A stretch of DNA of 21,057 bases from a virus, in IMG/VR virus record IMGVR_UViG_3300041402_000176, positions 1 to 21,057 of that record. One strand, 5' to 3'. How positions within the stretch are numbered: the first letter of the stretch is position 1; every line of letters begins with the position of its first letter. The notes under the pieces were generated by a model. That model had not been told where the DNA came from, did no database searches, and was given only the letters and a program-made list of their open reading frames with translations. Both the position numbers and the translations under genes were made by a program. Shown one piece after another: positions 6,896 through 15,510 of the stretch.

Positions 6896-7684
6896 TTAGA
6901 ACCTCCTCGGCGGCAAGCCTATAGGTGGAGGTGCCGACATAGAAAACTGAGGCGTTAGTTGTTGCCCTGCTAAGGTAGGAGCGCCAGATGATCTGACTCC
7001 CCCTACTCCGCCACCACCTGCACCTTGTAGCTGATTAAGTAAAGCAAAGTTAAGAGGAGCTTGGCCTAGGGCATTGCCTATGCCTTGCCCTAACGCGCCA
7101 CCTACTGCTCCTATATTCTGTTGGATACCTACACCTTGTTGCCCAAACTGGCTAGCTATACCAAGCTGTTGCCCTGCCTGCCCGCCTAACTGACTAGCGA
7201 ACCCTAGCGTGCTCTCAGGGCGTTGGCTAGCTAAGAACTGTAGCGTCTGTAGCCGCTGTTGTTCAGCCTGTCCTAGTACATCACTAGTAACACGGCCTAA
7301 GCCTAGTCCAAACGCAGATGAGTCAGTAGACCCACCAAATCTAGATATACCAGATGCTAACTGGGTCTGACCTGACTGTAACAAGTTTTGAGTGCGTATA
7401 CTCCCACCCACAGGTGACTGAGCGAACTCCTGAAGCCCTGGTAGCGCTCCTAGTGCAGCTTGTGATAACCCTTGCCGCAATGGTGCCCCTTCTTCATACA
7501 CCTGTCGCTGGAAAGCTAGCATCTGTTGTGCCTGCCTACGGGCAGCACGAGCTTCTCTCCGAGCAGCACGGCCAGCAGACTCCAATCCAGCTTGTTGCCT
7601 ATTGGCACCAAATATCTGCCCACCAACATTCCCAGCAGTTGAAAGAGCTGTCGCAAGAGCAAAAGCAGTAAGCGGTTCTACCAT
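6896..7684 (-). CDS. Gly/Gln-rich ejection-type virion protein
   Basis: A 262-aa protein. It has a small-residue hydrophobic N-terminus (residues 1-25, ALATALSTAGNVGGQIFGAN), then a basic helical segment with repeated Ala-Arg (about 36-62, RAARREARAARRQAQQ), then a long low-complexity region rich in Gly, Gln, Ala and Leu with recurring GQQ, GIG and FGQQG units (about 110-235), and a Pro-rich end. The N-terminus followed by an Arg/Ala helix is commonly seen in podovirus virion proteins that sit inside the head and are delivered with DNA, a P22 gp7-like role. It starts at the ATG at 7684 with AGGAGAATAAC upstream. It is the first of three consecutive genes of this type (262, 369, 1370 aa). The amphipathic Gly/Gln stretches could insert in membrane. 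The function is inferred from layout and composition. Confidence 0.6.
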   Translation of the reverse strand: MVEPLTAFALATALSTAGNVGGQIFGANRQQAGLESAGRAARREARAARRQAQQMLAFQRQVYEEGAPLRQGLSQAALGALPGLQEFAQSPVGGSIRTQNLLQSGQTQLASGISRFGGSTDSSAFGLGLGRVTSDVLGQAEQQRLQTLQFLASQRPESTLGFASQLGGQAGQQLGIASQFGQQGVGIQQNIGAVGGALGQGIGNALGQAPLNFALLNQLQGAGGGGVGGVRSSGAPTLAGQQLTPQFSMSAPPPIGLPPRRF

Positions 7685-7693
7685 GTTATTCTC

Positions 7694-7954
7694 CTAGTCT
7701 AGCTGTCCTACATCACGCATATTAGCTAGCAATTCGTTTATCTTATCTATTACATCGGCTAAAGAAGCATCAGCAGGTAAGTCCTCTGTAGCTGTAGCAC
7801 CTGCTATATTGTCACCATCTAGTGTCCCGGTATCTAGTGGGCTTAAACCATATACATGACTAGTTACTTCTTCAACCCACCTGTTCATATCGTCCAAGTA
7901 AATCTCTAGGTCACCCTTATAGAAGGGAGCCTTAGCAAGTATAAGTTTAGGCAT
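7694..7954 (-). CDS. Small neck/tail protein of unknown role
   Basis: An 86-aa acidic protein between the gp10-like tail hub and the ejection-type genes. Residues 14-35 look helical and aromatic (DLEIYLDDMNRWVEEVTSHVYG); a Gly/Asp/Thr-rich middle is followed by a C-terminal helix (about 64-80, SLADVIDKINELLANMR). There are no cysteines, signal peptide or membrane segment. The ATG overlaps the stop of the hub gene as TAATG, so translation is probably coupled and the two products may be made in linked amounts. In P22 the gene after gp10 encodes the tail needle gp26, but this protein is too short and lacks the long heptad-repeat shape, so needle is not supported. It may be a short plug or a connector subunit. 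No family is recognised. Confidence 0.6.
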   Translation of the reverse strand: MPKLILAKAPFYKGDLEIYLDDMNRWVEEVTSHVYGLSPLDTGTLDGDNIAGATATEDLPADASLADVIDKINELLANMRDVGQLD

Positions 7955-9378
7955 TATCCTAGCAACCTCATAGTCAAGTTAATATCAGTAAGCACATACT
8001 TGGTAGCATCTGTCTCAATTATCTCTAGCTCCATCTCTCTGCCACTCCCTAGCCCTACACGTCTTATCCAGGGGTTCCTGTCCCCATGCTCGCCTAGGTC
8101 TAAATGCTCATAGTTCTTAAAGTCACCCTTGTCAAGATTATATCGGTAAATCAACTGAGGGTTACTAGTTGAAGGAGGCTCTACGCCACGTTTCACACGG
8201 AAGTCTATACGGTTAAACTTAACCTTCTGTCCTAGAGAAGGCTTAATCGCAAGCTTACGCTGTACCCTAATTGGTTTGCCGTCATCATCTTTATGTTCAT
8301 TACTCCACTCGAAGACCTTACCAGTAGGGTCATAGTCACCCACATACTGGCTACCATCTAGTTCCATATAGCTATTGATAGGGAACCGTACGAACTGACC
8401 ATTCTTCCACTCGTTATCTTCTGACCACACATTATGTAGATAGTCCCAAGCAAAACACTTCCCCTCTACTGGAGCAAACCAGCGGATAGTGTTATCAGCC
8501 CTAAAGTGTAACGCGTACACCAACTCAGGGCTAGTAAGCTTTCTTATCTCAGCATCTATATGATGCGATATCTTCACTGGTGCTCCACCTTGTAACTGGT
8601 ATATGCTATAGTCATCTCCTAGCCAGTAGAGCGTATTGTTAGCCTTAATAGCTGAGTAGTCAGCACCTAAGCCTGTATCTATAATCCTACTATCTGATCT
8701 AGCAAATACTAGACTACCACCAACAACGCTCCAAGGCTCAATGCTTCTGTCCTTGAAGAGATAGATAGCCTCACGTAACACGATCATGTTCCTGATAATG
8801 TCCCCATCCTTCTTAACAGATGAGAAGCCAGCATCAGTAAGCGCGCCTCTATCCCATTGCTCTGGGTTACCACTAGCTGACCATGAGAACTCAGTGTACT
8901 CGCCCTCTGCATCCTTGTACCCAGACATCACGGTGTAGTTGCTAATCGTATCCACAAACCTAGCCTTAGGAGGACTACCACCTAGCACTTCAAGTGTACC
9001 CTCTTCGATCTTGCTCGGCCTACCGCCATTTGCAATAACTAGAGTCTCATTATGTACTGACCAGGTAGGCCGCTGTGGAGCAGTAGGACTAGTAAATATA
9101 GAACCCATAGCAGATGGAATAGCAGCAGACAAGTTATACACAGTACTATTCCTAGTAATTGCATACCCACTATCCTCTGGAATAAGCGCCATAACATTCT
9201 GAGAAGCGCCTGTATCCCATCGCTGAGCATACCCAGGGCGTTTGATCCAGTTCTTCATAGTAGACATACGGCCATTCCTAAGCTCAATATGAGCAGGGAA
9301 GATCACCTCTAAAGAGTCATCATTCTTATTTAGTGATGGCGTAATAGCTACGTTTTTAACTTCACCTTGTGTGCCCAT
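7954..9378 (-). CDS. P22 gp10-like tail hub / packaged DNA stabilization protein
   Basis: A 474-aa protein resembling the gp10 (Phage_stabilise) family, which forms the hub of the short tail, closes the filled head and carries the tailspikes. The recognisable core runs from about residue 160 to 280: FSWSASGNPEQWD, then DGDIIRNMIVLREAIYLF, RSIEPW, and the IDTGLGADYS / LYWLGDD / ISHHIDAEI series. These follow the order of family blocks in P22-type proteins (a GNP-W block, a D-x-I-x-x-L-x-V block, a sieve of short strands, then a WLG-D block and an I-S-x-H block). The length matches P22 gp10 closely. The fold is probably a beta-propeller. The Shine-Dalgarno is not obvious (GGGAG about 14 bases before the ATG), and the gene starts 3 bases after the tailspike gene ends. 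The next gene overlaps by one base. This is one of the surer assignments. Confidence 0.8.
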   Translation of the reverse strand: MGTQGEVKNVAITPSLNKNDDSLEVIFPAHIELRNGRMSTMKNWIKRPGYAQRWDTGASQNVMALIPEDSGYAITRNSTVYNLSAAIPSAMGSIFTSPTAPQRPTWSVHNETLVIANGGRPSKIEEGTLEVLGGSPPKARFVDTISNYTVMSGYKDAEGEYTEFSWSASGNPEQWDRGALTDAGFSSVKKDGDIIRNMIVLREAIYLFKDRSIEPWSVVGGSLVFARSDSRIIDTGLGADYSAIKANNTLYWLGDDYSIYQLQGGAPVKISHHIDAEIRKLTSPELVYALHFRADNTIRWFAPVEGKCFAWDYLHNVWSEDNEWKNGQFVRFPINSYMELDGSQYVGDYDPTGKVFEWSNEHKDDDGKPIRVQRKLAIKPSLGQKVKFNRIDFRVKRGVEPPSTSNPQLIYRYNLDKGDFKNYEHLDLGEHGDRNPWIRRVGLGSGREMELEIIETDATKYVLTDINLTMRLLG

Positions 9379-9381
9379 TAT

Positions 9382-11463
9382 CTATGCTAAGCTCCCAACT
9401 AGGTCAACATCTCTTCTTCTGTGGTAGACATTAACTGTTATAGCTGCACCTGAACCAGCAGAAAGATTGATAGTCAATGTGCTTATCCCCGAAACTCTCC
9501 ATAGCCAGAATCTAGTGATAAGATTAGTATGGTTTGTTAACTCGCTATCGTCCGCAATAATTCTAGTTGCTATAAGAGGAGTAGCGACTTCATCCTCATA
9601 GTCAAAGTCTAGCTGCGTGATAGTATGAGCACCTGTCCCACTATTCCCAACGATATCAATCCTTGTGGCTTCTACCTCGCTATAGATACTAAAGGTTCCT
9701 GAGTCACTAGACCCAGCCAAGTTATCTGTAGCCTGTAATTCCCACACCTCCCCAGTACCGTCCCCTTCATCATCTCTAATATTAGGGTAGACTTTATAGG
9801 TATTGCTTATAGGGAAAGAGGTAGCACTAGCCAGCCGTAACGTAGAGGACTTTAAGACAATCTCATTACTGTCAGTCGGCGGGGTATCCATGTACCATAG
9901 TTGATATGGCTCGTTTTCTACCCATATCAAGTCGTGTTCTTCCTCTGCAACATCAGGGAATGTAACCCCAGAATCAGCTATCAAACCAGTCTCAGTTGAA
10001 GTAGTAGACCCAGTCGCTATGACATAGACAAAGTCACTTACCGCTAAGCCACCAGCAGGATCAGGAGAAACGCCACCTTGGTTAATTGTGCTTCCCCGGT
10101 TAAACCAAACAATAGTCGTCCCACTGACAACTTCAATAGGGACTGTAGTAAATCCACCAGTTACATCATTATGATTAATGTCATTAAATTCACTGGTACC
10201 ATCATTCTCTTCACATAAAATCCCATAAGCTTCAGGGTCACCAGAAGTAGCAGGTAGAATATTACCAGAAATTTCTGTGTGGCTTGTATCGTCAAGATGA
10301 ATCCCTGGGACAGTTGTCTCCCAATCAGAGATAGTGTTGTCAGCTACTTTGCAAAGAATTGACTCCTCAAACTTAATAGGAGTTCCCGTAAGGCCAGTAA
10401 AATTGTTTCCGATAATCTTAACCTTGTCTGCATAGAGAACATATATCCCATCATGCACATCATGGAAGTGACAAGCGCTATTCACGTCTGAGACACTTAT
10501 GGAATCATCAGCATCGCCATAAATCTTAAGAGCTACCCCTGCGCCTTGGTTCTCAAAGTGGCAACCTTTAATGGTAGTATGTGAGTGGTTCCCTGTGTCG
10601 TTGAATAGCGCCACAAGAATACTAGTGGCCTCATTAGTCCCATTCCCATCAAACCAGACATCCCGGATATCGACGTTAGTAAGATCATCACCCTTCATTA
10701 TGTAGTCGTCAGTAGTTACCCCTGCATCGGGGAATGAAAGCTTAGAACTATGCCCAAACCCTATCACCTGGATATCATCCACTAAGTCTAGGTTCTTGCC
10801 CTTCCACGTCCCAGGAGGAATTGAAAGAACACCACCTGACTGTGTTCCAAGAAAGTCTATAGCAGCCTGTATCGGGACAGAATCATCAGCCCCTCCAGTA
10901 GCACCGCCACTAAAGTCAGGGTGCCTAATATCTGCTGCAGGATATTTAGTAATAGGATCATCAAAGGACTGGTTCCCATCCTCATCAAAACTGAGCGCCT
11001 GAAAGTATTCGTCTCCATCATGGTTAACGTGTATTCCTCTAAGCTGCCCGTCTACTATCTCGCAGAACACATGCCCTATAGCAATAGACACAGGAGAGGG
11101 AATCGACGCGCCATGATTAAGCGCCTCTGTAAGATCAAAGTCATCAGCGTCATCATCCCAGTCTTTAGGGGAAAGATAAGCTGACGAGATAACCCAAGCA
11201 TCCTTGTCCAGGATAGTTGTAACATCATCCGAAGACTTGACTATAATCCTGTAGTTGCCATCACCCCAGAACGATACCCGCCCTGAATCATCAGCCACAA
11301 CAGGATTAGCGGCAGGTGTTGACTTGCCCTCGTCTGACCATACCGTCATTACCTCTGTCGCGCTACCAGCCCTATAATGGTATACCTTACAGCCAGCATA
11401 AGGCGTACCTGTGCTATCTGAAAACTGATCTGTCCATAATTGTGCGCCTAATGCTAGAGACAT
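9382..11463 (-). CDS. Tailspike with beta-helix (pectate-lyase-like) domain
   Basis: A 693-aa receptor-binding protein. Residues 1-92 form a podovirus-type spike/fibre N-terminal domain: FSDSTGTPYAGCKVYHY then AANPVVADDSGRVSFWGDGNYRI, matching the widespread pattern with AG-x-K-x-Y, NPV-x-x-D-x-x-G and G-x-Y. Around 175-215 comes the usual entry to a right-handed beta-helix (DDSVPIQAAIDFL, GGVLSIPPGTW), followed to about 455 by helix coils with N-rich turns (IGNNFTG, ISGNIL, INHNDV). The C-terminal part (about 470-693) is beta-rich and probably trimerises or binds. It would bind and perhaps degrade a host surface polysaccharide; the catalytic residues cannot be picked out. AGGAGAGTACT precedes the ATG. 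It lies between the adaptor genes and the hub gene. The first ~520 codons are poor in CTAG compared with neighbouring genes, consistent with exchange of host-range domains. Confidence 0.85.
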   Translation of the reverse strand: MSLALGAQLWTDQFSDSTGTPYAGCKVYHYRAGSATEVMTVWSDEGKSTPAANPVVADDSGRVSFWGDGNYRIIVKSSDDVTTILDKDAWVISSAYLSPKDWDDDADDFDLTEALNHGASIPSPVSIAIGHVFCEIVDGQLRGIHVNHDGDEYFQALSFDEDGNQSFDDPITKYPAADIRHPDFSGGATGGADDSVPIQAAIDFLGTQSGGVLSIPPGTWKGKNLDLVDDIQVIGFGHSSKLSFPDAGVTTDDYIMKGDDLTNVDIRDVWFDGNGTNEATSILVALFNDTGNHSHTTIKGCHFENQGAGVALKIYGDADDSISVSDVNSACHFHDVHDGIYVLYADKVKIIGNNFTGLTGTPIKFEESILCKVADNTISDWETTVPGIHLDDTSHTEISGNILPATSGDPEAYGILCEENDGTSEFNDINHNDVTGGFTTVPIEVVSGTTIVWFNRGSTINQGGVSPDPAGGLAVSDFVYVIATGSTTSTETGLIADSGVTFPDVAEEEHDLIWVENEPYQLWYMDTPPTDSNEIVLKSSTLRLASATSFPISNTYKVYPNIRDDEGDGTGEVWELQATDNLAGSSDSGTFSIYSEVEATRIDIVGNSGTGAHTITQLDFDYEDEVATPLIATRIIADDSELTNHTNLITRFWLWRVSGISTLTINLSAGSGAAITVNVYHRRRDVDLVGSLA

Positions 11464-11472
11464 AGTACTCTC

Positions 11473-12144
11473 CTATTTGTTTGCGTTGTCAAGACGCATA
11501 AGATTTAGTCCAGCTAGCCACTTCTGCTCGAAGCGTTCAGCACGGTTATCATCCATAAAGTACGAGCCAATAGCGACAACCCCATCTATAAGGTACTTCT
11601 CATACTTAGCTGGAATACCTACAGTAGTTGTAAGCTCATCAGTATCAGATGTCGGGAGAGTAATCTCCTCGTACCATCTAGCTGTAAGCAAAGGTAACGT
11701 ACCAGTAGCTACTCTAGGGAATAAAGAGATGTACTTCCCGGCTGTCACTTCCCCCTCAGTGAGTTTAAAATACCTTGGATTACCCTCAGTGGTATCAGCC
11801 ATCTCATTGAACTTATTAGCGTCTAGAAACACTAGTTCTCTGGGTACCGCACTAGATGCTATACGCATACCTTTACTGTAATTCGTAATGCCAGTACCCC
11901 CACCCCAATCTGAGAAGGCTATACTAAACAAGTCGTTCCCAGTATAGTGATGCTTAGAGTTCTCTAGGAACTTCCACCCTGCAATGTCGTCATCAAGAAC
12001 AGGCTTAGTAGGGTCAGCTTGAGGAGTAACAGAAGAAGTCTCAATCTCCTTCAACACCATATCTAGCCAATCTCTACCAGCTGCTAGTTCCTCATCAGCC
12101 CCTAGTATTTTAAGAGCTACTGCTAATAGTTCTCCTCTTGTCAT
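11473..12144 (-). CDS. Head-tail adaptor-like protein (second of two)
   Basis: A 223-aa protein with the general layout of podovirus adaptor/tail-accessory proteins: an N-terminal helical part (1-40, TRGELLAVALKILGADEEL then WLDMVLKEIE), a central beta region, the block GNPRYFKL with LFPRVATGTLPLLTARWYEE (about 122-162), then a C-terminal helical bundle (KYEKYLIDGVVAIGSYFMDDNRAERFEQKWLAGL). The order matches its upstream neighbour (290 aa), including a GNP-x-x-x, strand, L-x-P, strand, Y-x-E series and a C-terminal helical pair, although identity is low by eye. It probably sits in the ring between the portal and the tail hub (P22 gp4- or T7 gp11-like role). Strong AGGAGACTGAC precedes the ATG, and 9 bases separate it from each neighbour. 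The call rests on layout and context. Confidence 0.6.
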   Translation of the reverse strand: MTRGELLAVALKILGADEELAAGRDWLDMVLKEIETSSVTPQADPTKPVLDDDIAGWKFLENSKHHYTGNDLFSIAFSDWGGGTGITNYSKGMRIASSAVPRELVFLDANKFNEMADTTEGNPRYFKLTEGEVTAGKYISLFPRVATGTLPLLTARWYEEITLPTSDTDELTTTVGIPAKYEKYLIDGVVAIGSYFMDDNRAERFEQKWLAGLNLMRLDNANK

Positions 12145-12153
12145 GTCAGTCTC

Positions 12154-13026
12154 CTAGTAAGCAGAAGCTACTACGCTCTTGCTTGTCTTTTCAAAGTTTC
12201 TCTTATTCACAAGACCCTTAAGCCTAAAATACTTAGCCTCATATGAAGCCACCCTATTAAGGTCTATCCCATGTATGTCTCCAAGCGCTGAGGCAAGAGC
12301 ATATACAAGCGGCTCGATCCAATGCCTAGGGAAGACAGGCTCACCACTATGGGTATCCATATCATCTAGCTTCTTCTCTGCCCAGTAGACCAGTATCATA
12401 TCTGTGTCCGATGGCTGAGGGTATAGAAATATCCTGGGAGTAGTAAGCGGCCTAAAGTAAAGTTTAGTTGGATTGCCTAACTCTTGCTTAACGCACAGAC
12501 GCTGGAACTCGTCCCTGCCAATTATGTCCAGTGGCACATCTGTATCGCTTCTTCTTATAAAAGCACGAGTAACACTAAGCGTATCTATGTCAGGAGCAAA
12601 CTCTCCTATTGAAGAGTAAGTCAAGCCTGACTGCCACGTACCACCAGTCTCACCTCTAAGCTTCCAATACTTAGACCATTCAGCCCCAGTCACAGGCTCA
12701 TTATCAACAGATGAAGTATGTGTTCTATAGCACGTATAGATAGCCGAGTCTGATCCAGTCACCTCACTAGAGGCACCAAAGGTCTTAGTAACCTCTTCTT
12801 CTGCCCAGAGGAACACATTGTCAGCCTGTAGATTCTTAACTATACTATTAAGAGTATCCTCAGCCATTTCATAGCTGCCAGAAGGAGCACCTTTGACACC
12901 TGTATAACCTACCATTGTCAAGGCACGTTCGATTATCTTTAACCTAGTGATAGCCCAATCTGTAGAAGTAGGGGTGCTTTCAACAACCTCTTCCCTCATG
13001 GGTATTCTTATTACGCTAACAGTCAT
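12154..13026 (-). CDS. Head-tail adaptor-like protein with inserted small domain
   Basis: A 290-aa protein. Residues 24-83 (ITRLKIIERALTMVG, YEMAEDTLNSIVKNLQADNVFLW) match the common N-terminal helical hairpin of podovirus adaptor/tail-tubular proteins. Residues about 145-220 give the strand series with GRDEFQRL, GNPTKLYF and RIFLYPQPSDTD, and 230-275 form the C-terminal helices. Between the two halves an extra block (about 88-143: YTCYRTHTSS, EPVTGAEWSKYW, WQSGLTYSS) resembles small aromatic carbohydrate-binding-like modules found in other phage proteins. The likely role is to join the portal to the tail hub, in the place of P22 gp4. The ATG at 13026 has GGTGA upstream and lies one base after the previous stop. 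Family membership is inferred from layout; the insertion is directly visible as a break in the adaptor pattern. Confidence 0.6.
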   Translation of the reverse strand: MTVSVIRIPMREEVVESTPTSTDWAITRLKIIERALTMVGYTGVKGAPSGSYEMAEDTLNSIVKNLQADNVFLWAEEEVTKTFGASSEVTGSDSAIYTCYRTHTSSVDNEPVTGAEWSKYWKLRGETGGTWQSGLTYSSIGEFAPDIDTLSVTRAFIRRSDTDVPLDIIGRDEFQRLCVKQELGNPTKLYFRPLTTPRIFLYPQPSDTDMILVYWAEKKLDDMDTHSGEPVFPRHWIEPLVYALASALGDIHGIDLNRVASYEAKYFRLKGLVNKRNFEKTSKSVVASAY

Positions 13027-13027
13027 A

Positions 13028-13771
13028 TTAAGTCACCGTGAATTCTTTAACCATCACCTGCTGGATACCATTCCCATCAGCTACCAGCGTATAGGTCTGA
13101 GCATCAAGCCAAATAGGAGAGTCCCATTCGCCGTTAACATCAGAAGTTGTATATCCCTTATAGTAACTAGACGACACATTCCCTGCGTCATAATCCGACT
13201 TAAGGAAGATATAAACATTAGCATCTTCCACTGGAGAACTAGCAGCATCCTTAATGGTTAGGTTCCCTGAAGTTGGGTAATCATGGTCTACTTGTATAGT
13301 CCCACTGCCAAATGCAGGAGCAAAGCTAATAGCCAATCCATCAACCACCGTATCGACAGTTGTGATAAGCGCATCAGTAGTAGAAGCTATACTCACAGCA
13401 CTAGCCGTAGTCTGTAGATCACTAGTATCAATTGCATCCACAGCAGCCTGGACATCAACGATATCAGAAATAATAGTCGCTTGGCCTGTCTCAAGAACAT
13501 CTGGATAGATTACATCTCGCCACGCATCAGCTCCAGAGGCTGAAGCTATTACAGCTACTGAATCAGCATTTATTTCAGCTTGCGTTAGGTCTATCTTATA
13601 AAACCCAAGCGTTATCTCAGTGGCTGGGGTGTTAGTAGCAGCAGCAAATGCTGCCCCATCCTTAGATATACTTACTGGTACGGTTAGCCCCGCCAAACCT
13701 TCTGGCCTAGTGGCTGTATCAACCATGAAAATTATATAATCGTCCAGAGCTACGTTCTTAGGTATACTCAC
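13028..13771 (-). CDS. Virion neck/fibre protein with Ig-like C-terminal domain
   Basis: A 247-aa protein with three parts. Residues 1-85 form a beta domain with a recurrent phage pattern (VPVSISKDGAAFAAATN, then EITLGFYKIDLTQAEINADSVAVIA). Residues about 98-150 are an Ala/Ser/Asp/Val-rich helical linker that could trimerise. Residues 160-247 resemble a carboxypeptidase-regulatory or Ig-like beta-sandwich (LTIKDAASSPVEDANVYIF, KGYTTSDVNGEWDSPIW, YTLVADGNG). Such proteins are usually head or neck decorations or short fibres. The start is GTG, overlapping the stop of the beta-propeller gene as TAGTG, with GGGGAGGG upstream; the Shine-Dalgarno can pair with a nearby CCCC. It contains no enzymatic motif. 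Exact placement in the virion is not determinable. Confidence 0.55.
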   Translation of the reverse strand: MSIPKNVALDDYIIFMVDTATRPEGLAGLTVPVSISKDGAAFAAATNTPATEITLGFYKIDLTQAEINADSVAVIASASGADAWRDVIYPDVLETGQATIISDIVDVQAAVDAIDTSDLQTTASAVSIASTTDALITTVDTVVDGLAISFAPAFGSGTIQVDHDYPTSGNLTIKDAASSPVEDANVYIFLKSDYDAGNVSSSYYKGYTTSDVNGEWDSPIWLDAQTYTLVADGNGIQQVMVKEFTVT

Positions 13772-15510
13772 TATCTTATCCCTCCCCTTAATGGGGTTTC
13801 AAGCCCCGGTCTAAATTTATGTTCAAACAAATCTCCGTTACCACCGCCACCTGGTACGCTATAATCACTATTGACTAAATATCTTAATGTGGTTGATCCT
13901 GTATCATAGCCTATACCCCAAACATCCTCGCCTTCACCTATCGAGGCGGTACCTTTTGGGAAGGTTCTGATGTTGTACCCAGGCCACCAAGACACAGGAG
14001 AGCCGAAAACAGAATCAACCCCGATTTCAAACAACCTAACCGTGCCAGTGAAATCGCTTATGCTTTTGCTTATTATTAAGATATCGTTCTTTGTTATCTG
14101 TACAGCGCCAGTTTGGTAATCTAGCCCCAAGTCCTCAATCTCTGACCAACCACCGATATTGTTAACATATATTTTCCCTCTAGGGACTGCTTTGTCTTGA
14201 TAAAAAACATGCAAATTCCCATTAGAATCGCACAACGCTGTCATTTGCGTGGTAGCATCTGTAGCCTGGCTTGTAGAAATTTGAGTTGGTGAATCGTCCC
14301 AAGTATTAGTGGCTATATCATAAGCTTGGTGGAATATTTGCCAAGTAGTGGATCTCATGAAAGCATGTATTTTGCCGTTTGGTTGGTCATACACTAAAGA
14401 AAATTGATGGTCTTGGAAAATAGCAAAGTCTGGAACCGCTGCATCTGACCATGTATCAGTTGACTTGGTATACTTTTTCATATAAGGCGGCTTTGTATCG
14501 TCACCTATACCATACAGCATAAAAATATATGATTCACCGTCTATTTCGTCAGTGGCCACTGCATCAAAGTTGTCAGCCGTATTGCCAGACCCATCAAAAG
14601 CCTTAATCCTTTCACTCCACGTATCCGTTCCTGGGTCTCTGAACATGCCGAAGATATCTGACAGGGCGTTTGCCCCACCCAGGAAATAAAGGGTACCGTC
14701 AGCAAAGTGGACTAATACGTTTCTTTGCGTCCACTGATAAATCATGTCGGGGAATTCTGTAGTCCACGCGGAGAAAGGATCAGATTCAGCCCTAAGGCAT
14801 ACAACATCTGCACCCGTAGGGAAAGCCACGAACCAGCCTTCACTGCTTTTGGTACAGGAATATGTTGGTGCTTGCGTTGCAACAAAATCAAGCGAGCTAG
14901 AAATCTCATAAGTAGTAGGGTCAATATAAATCGGGGATGTTGCTTCGTCTAAAAATGTCTGTTCTAATGTGAATGTAATATTGCCGTCAACGTCTGGCTG
15001 ACCATATAGGCCAATTGTACGCAGGCCACTTGCATCAACTGTTTCGAGAAAACCCCAATAAAAAACAGCGTTGTTTATATCGTTGTCTTCACAGAAATGT
15101 ACAATCAATCCATCTTCTCTGACGATTACGTCATAATTAGTATTAATAATAATCTTAAATTCATTCCCGACTGGCTTGTTCTTTAAAACGAAGGTCTCTT
15201 TTACTTTGTAATTGTCAGACTCAATGAGAGTTTCAAAGTTCTGGTACTTCTTGCTAGCTTCGGTTCCTGATACGGGAGACAAAACAGGGTTCCCGTAATC
15301 ATACCCAGAGATTGTGTCAAGTTTCCACTCTAAATATTTACCTGCTTTTTCAACACAACAAGAAGCGTCAGCGGCTTTACTCCAAAAGACTTTACATGTT
15401 GGAGAGATATCAGCTTCTTTGGAAAAGTCTCCGCCACTATCTGAGAAGCTTAAGTCGCCTGACAAAGGTGGAGCTATTTGAAGTTCTGTCCCGTTTGCTA
15501 TTTCTGGCAT
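13771..15510 (-). CDS. Kelch-like beta-propeller virion protein
   Basis: A 579-aa, beta-rich protein. The first ~205 residues form a sandwich-like domain ending in SPIYIDPTTYEI, close to the Y-x-V-x-IDPT ending seen after beta-sandwiches in other surface proteins. Residues about 215-550 contain repeats of the type D/T-x-x-T-D/N-TWS-D/E (PGTDTWSER, KSTDTWSDA, IATNTWDDS, IGGWSEIED), spaced about 50 residues, with intervening G-x-L/I-H/Y-x-F strands. This points to a kelch- or sialidase-like propeller. A Gly-rich end follows. It may be a host-surface-binding or decorating virion protein; no sialidase Asp-box is clear. The ATG at 15510 (MPEIANG) is chosen because AAGG lies just upstream; the longer frame to a TTG at 15561 has no ribosome site. 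CTAG is scarce here (about 3 per kb by manual count) and the gene looks AT-richer than its neighbours, suggesting recent acquisition. Confidence 0.65.
   Translation of the reverse strand: MPEIANGTELQIAPPLSGDLSFSDSGGDFSKEADISPTCKVFWSKAADASCCVEKAGKYLEWKLDTISGYDYGNPVLSPVSGTEASKKYQNFETLIESDNYKVKETFVLKNKPVGNEFKIIINTNYDVIVREDGLIVHFCEDNDINNAVFYWGFLETVDASGLRTIGLYGQPDVDGNITFTLEQTFLDEATSPIYIDPTTYEISSSLDFVATQAPTYSCTKSSEGWFVAFPTGADVVCLRAESDPFSAWTTEFPDMIYQWTQRNVLVHFADGTLYFLGGANALSDIFGMFRDPGTDTWSERIKAFDGSGNTADNFDAVATDEIDGESYIFMLYGIGDDTKPPYMKKYTKSTDTWSDAAVPDFAIFQDHQFSLVYDQPNGKIHAFMRSTTWQIFHQAYDIATNTWDDSPTQISTSQATDATTQMTALCDSNGNLHVFYQDKAVPRGKIYVNNIGGWSEIEDLGLDYQTGAVQITKNDILIISKSISDFTGTVRLFEIGVDSVFGSPVSWWPGYNIRTFPKGTASIGEGEDVWGIGYDTGSTTLRYLVNSDYSVPGGGGNGDLFEHKFRPGLETPLRGGIR

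Noticed and set aside
8107-8135. TTGACA-17-TATGAG promoter-like match inside the gp10-like gene
   Set aside because: The -10 has only four matching bases, no extended -10, and no operon break nearby. Chance matches of this quality are expected in 21 kb.
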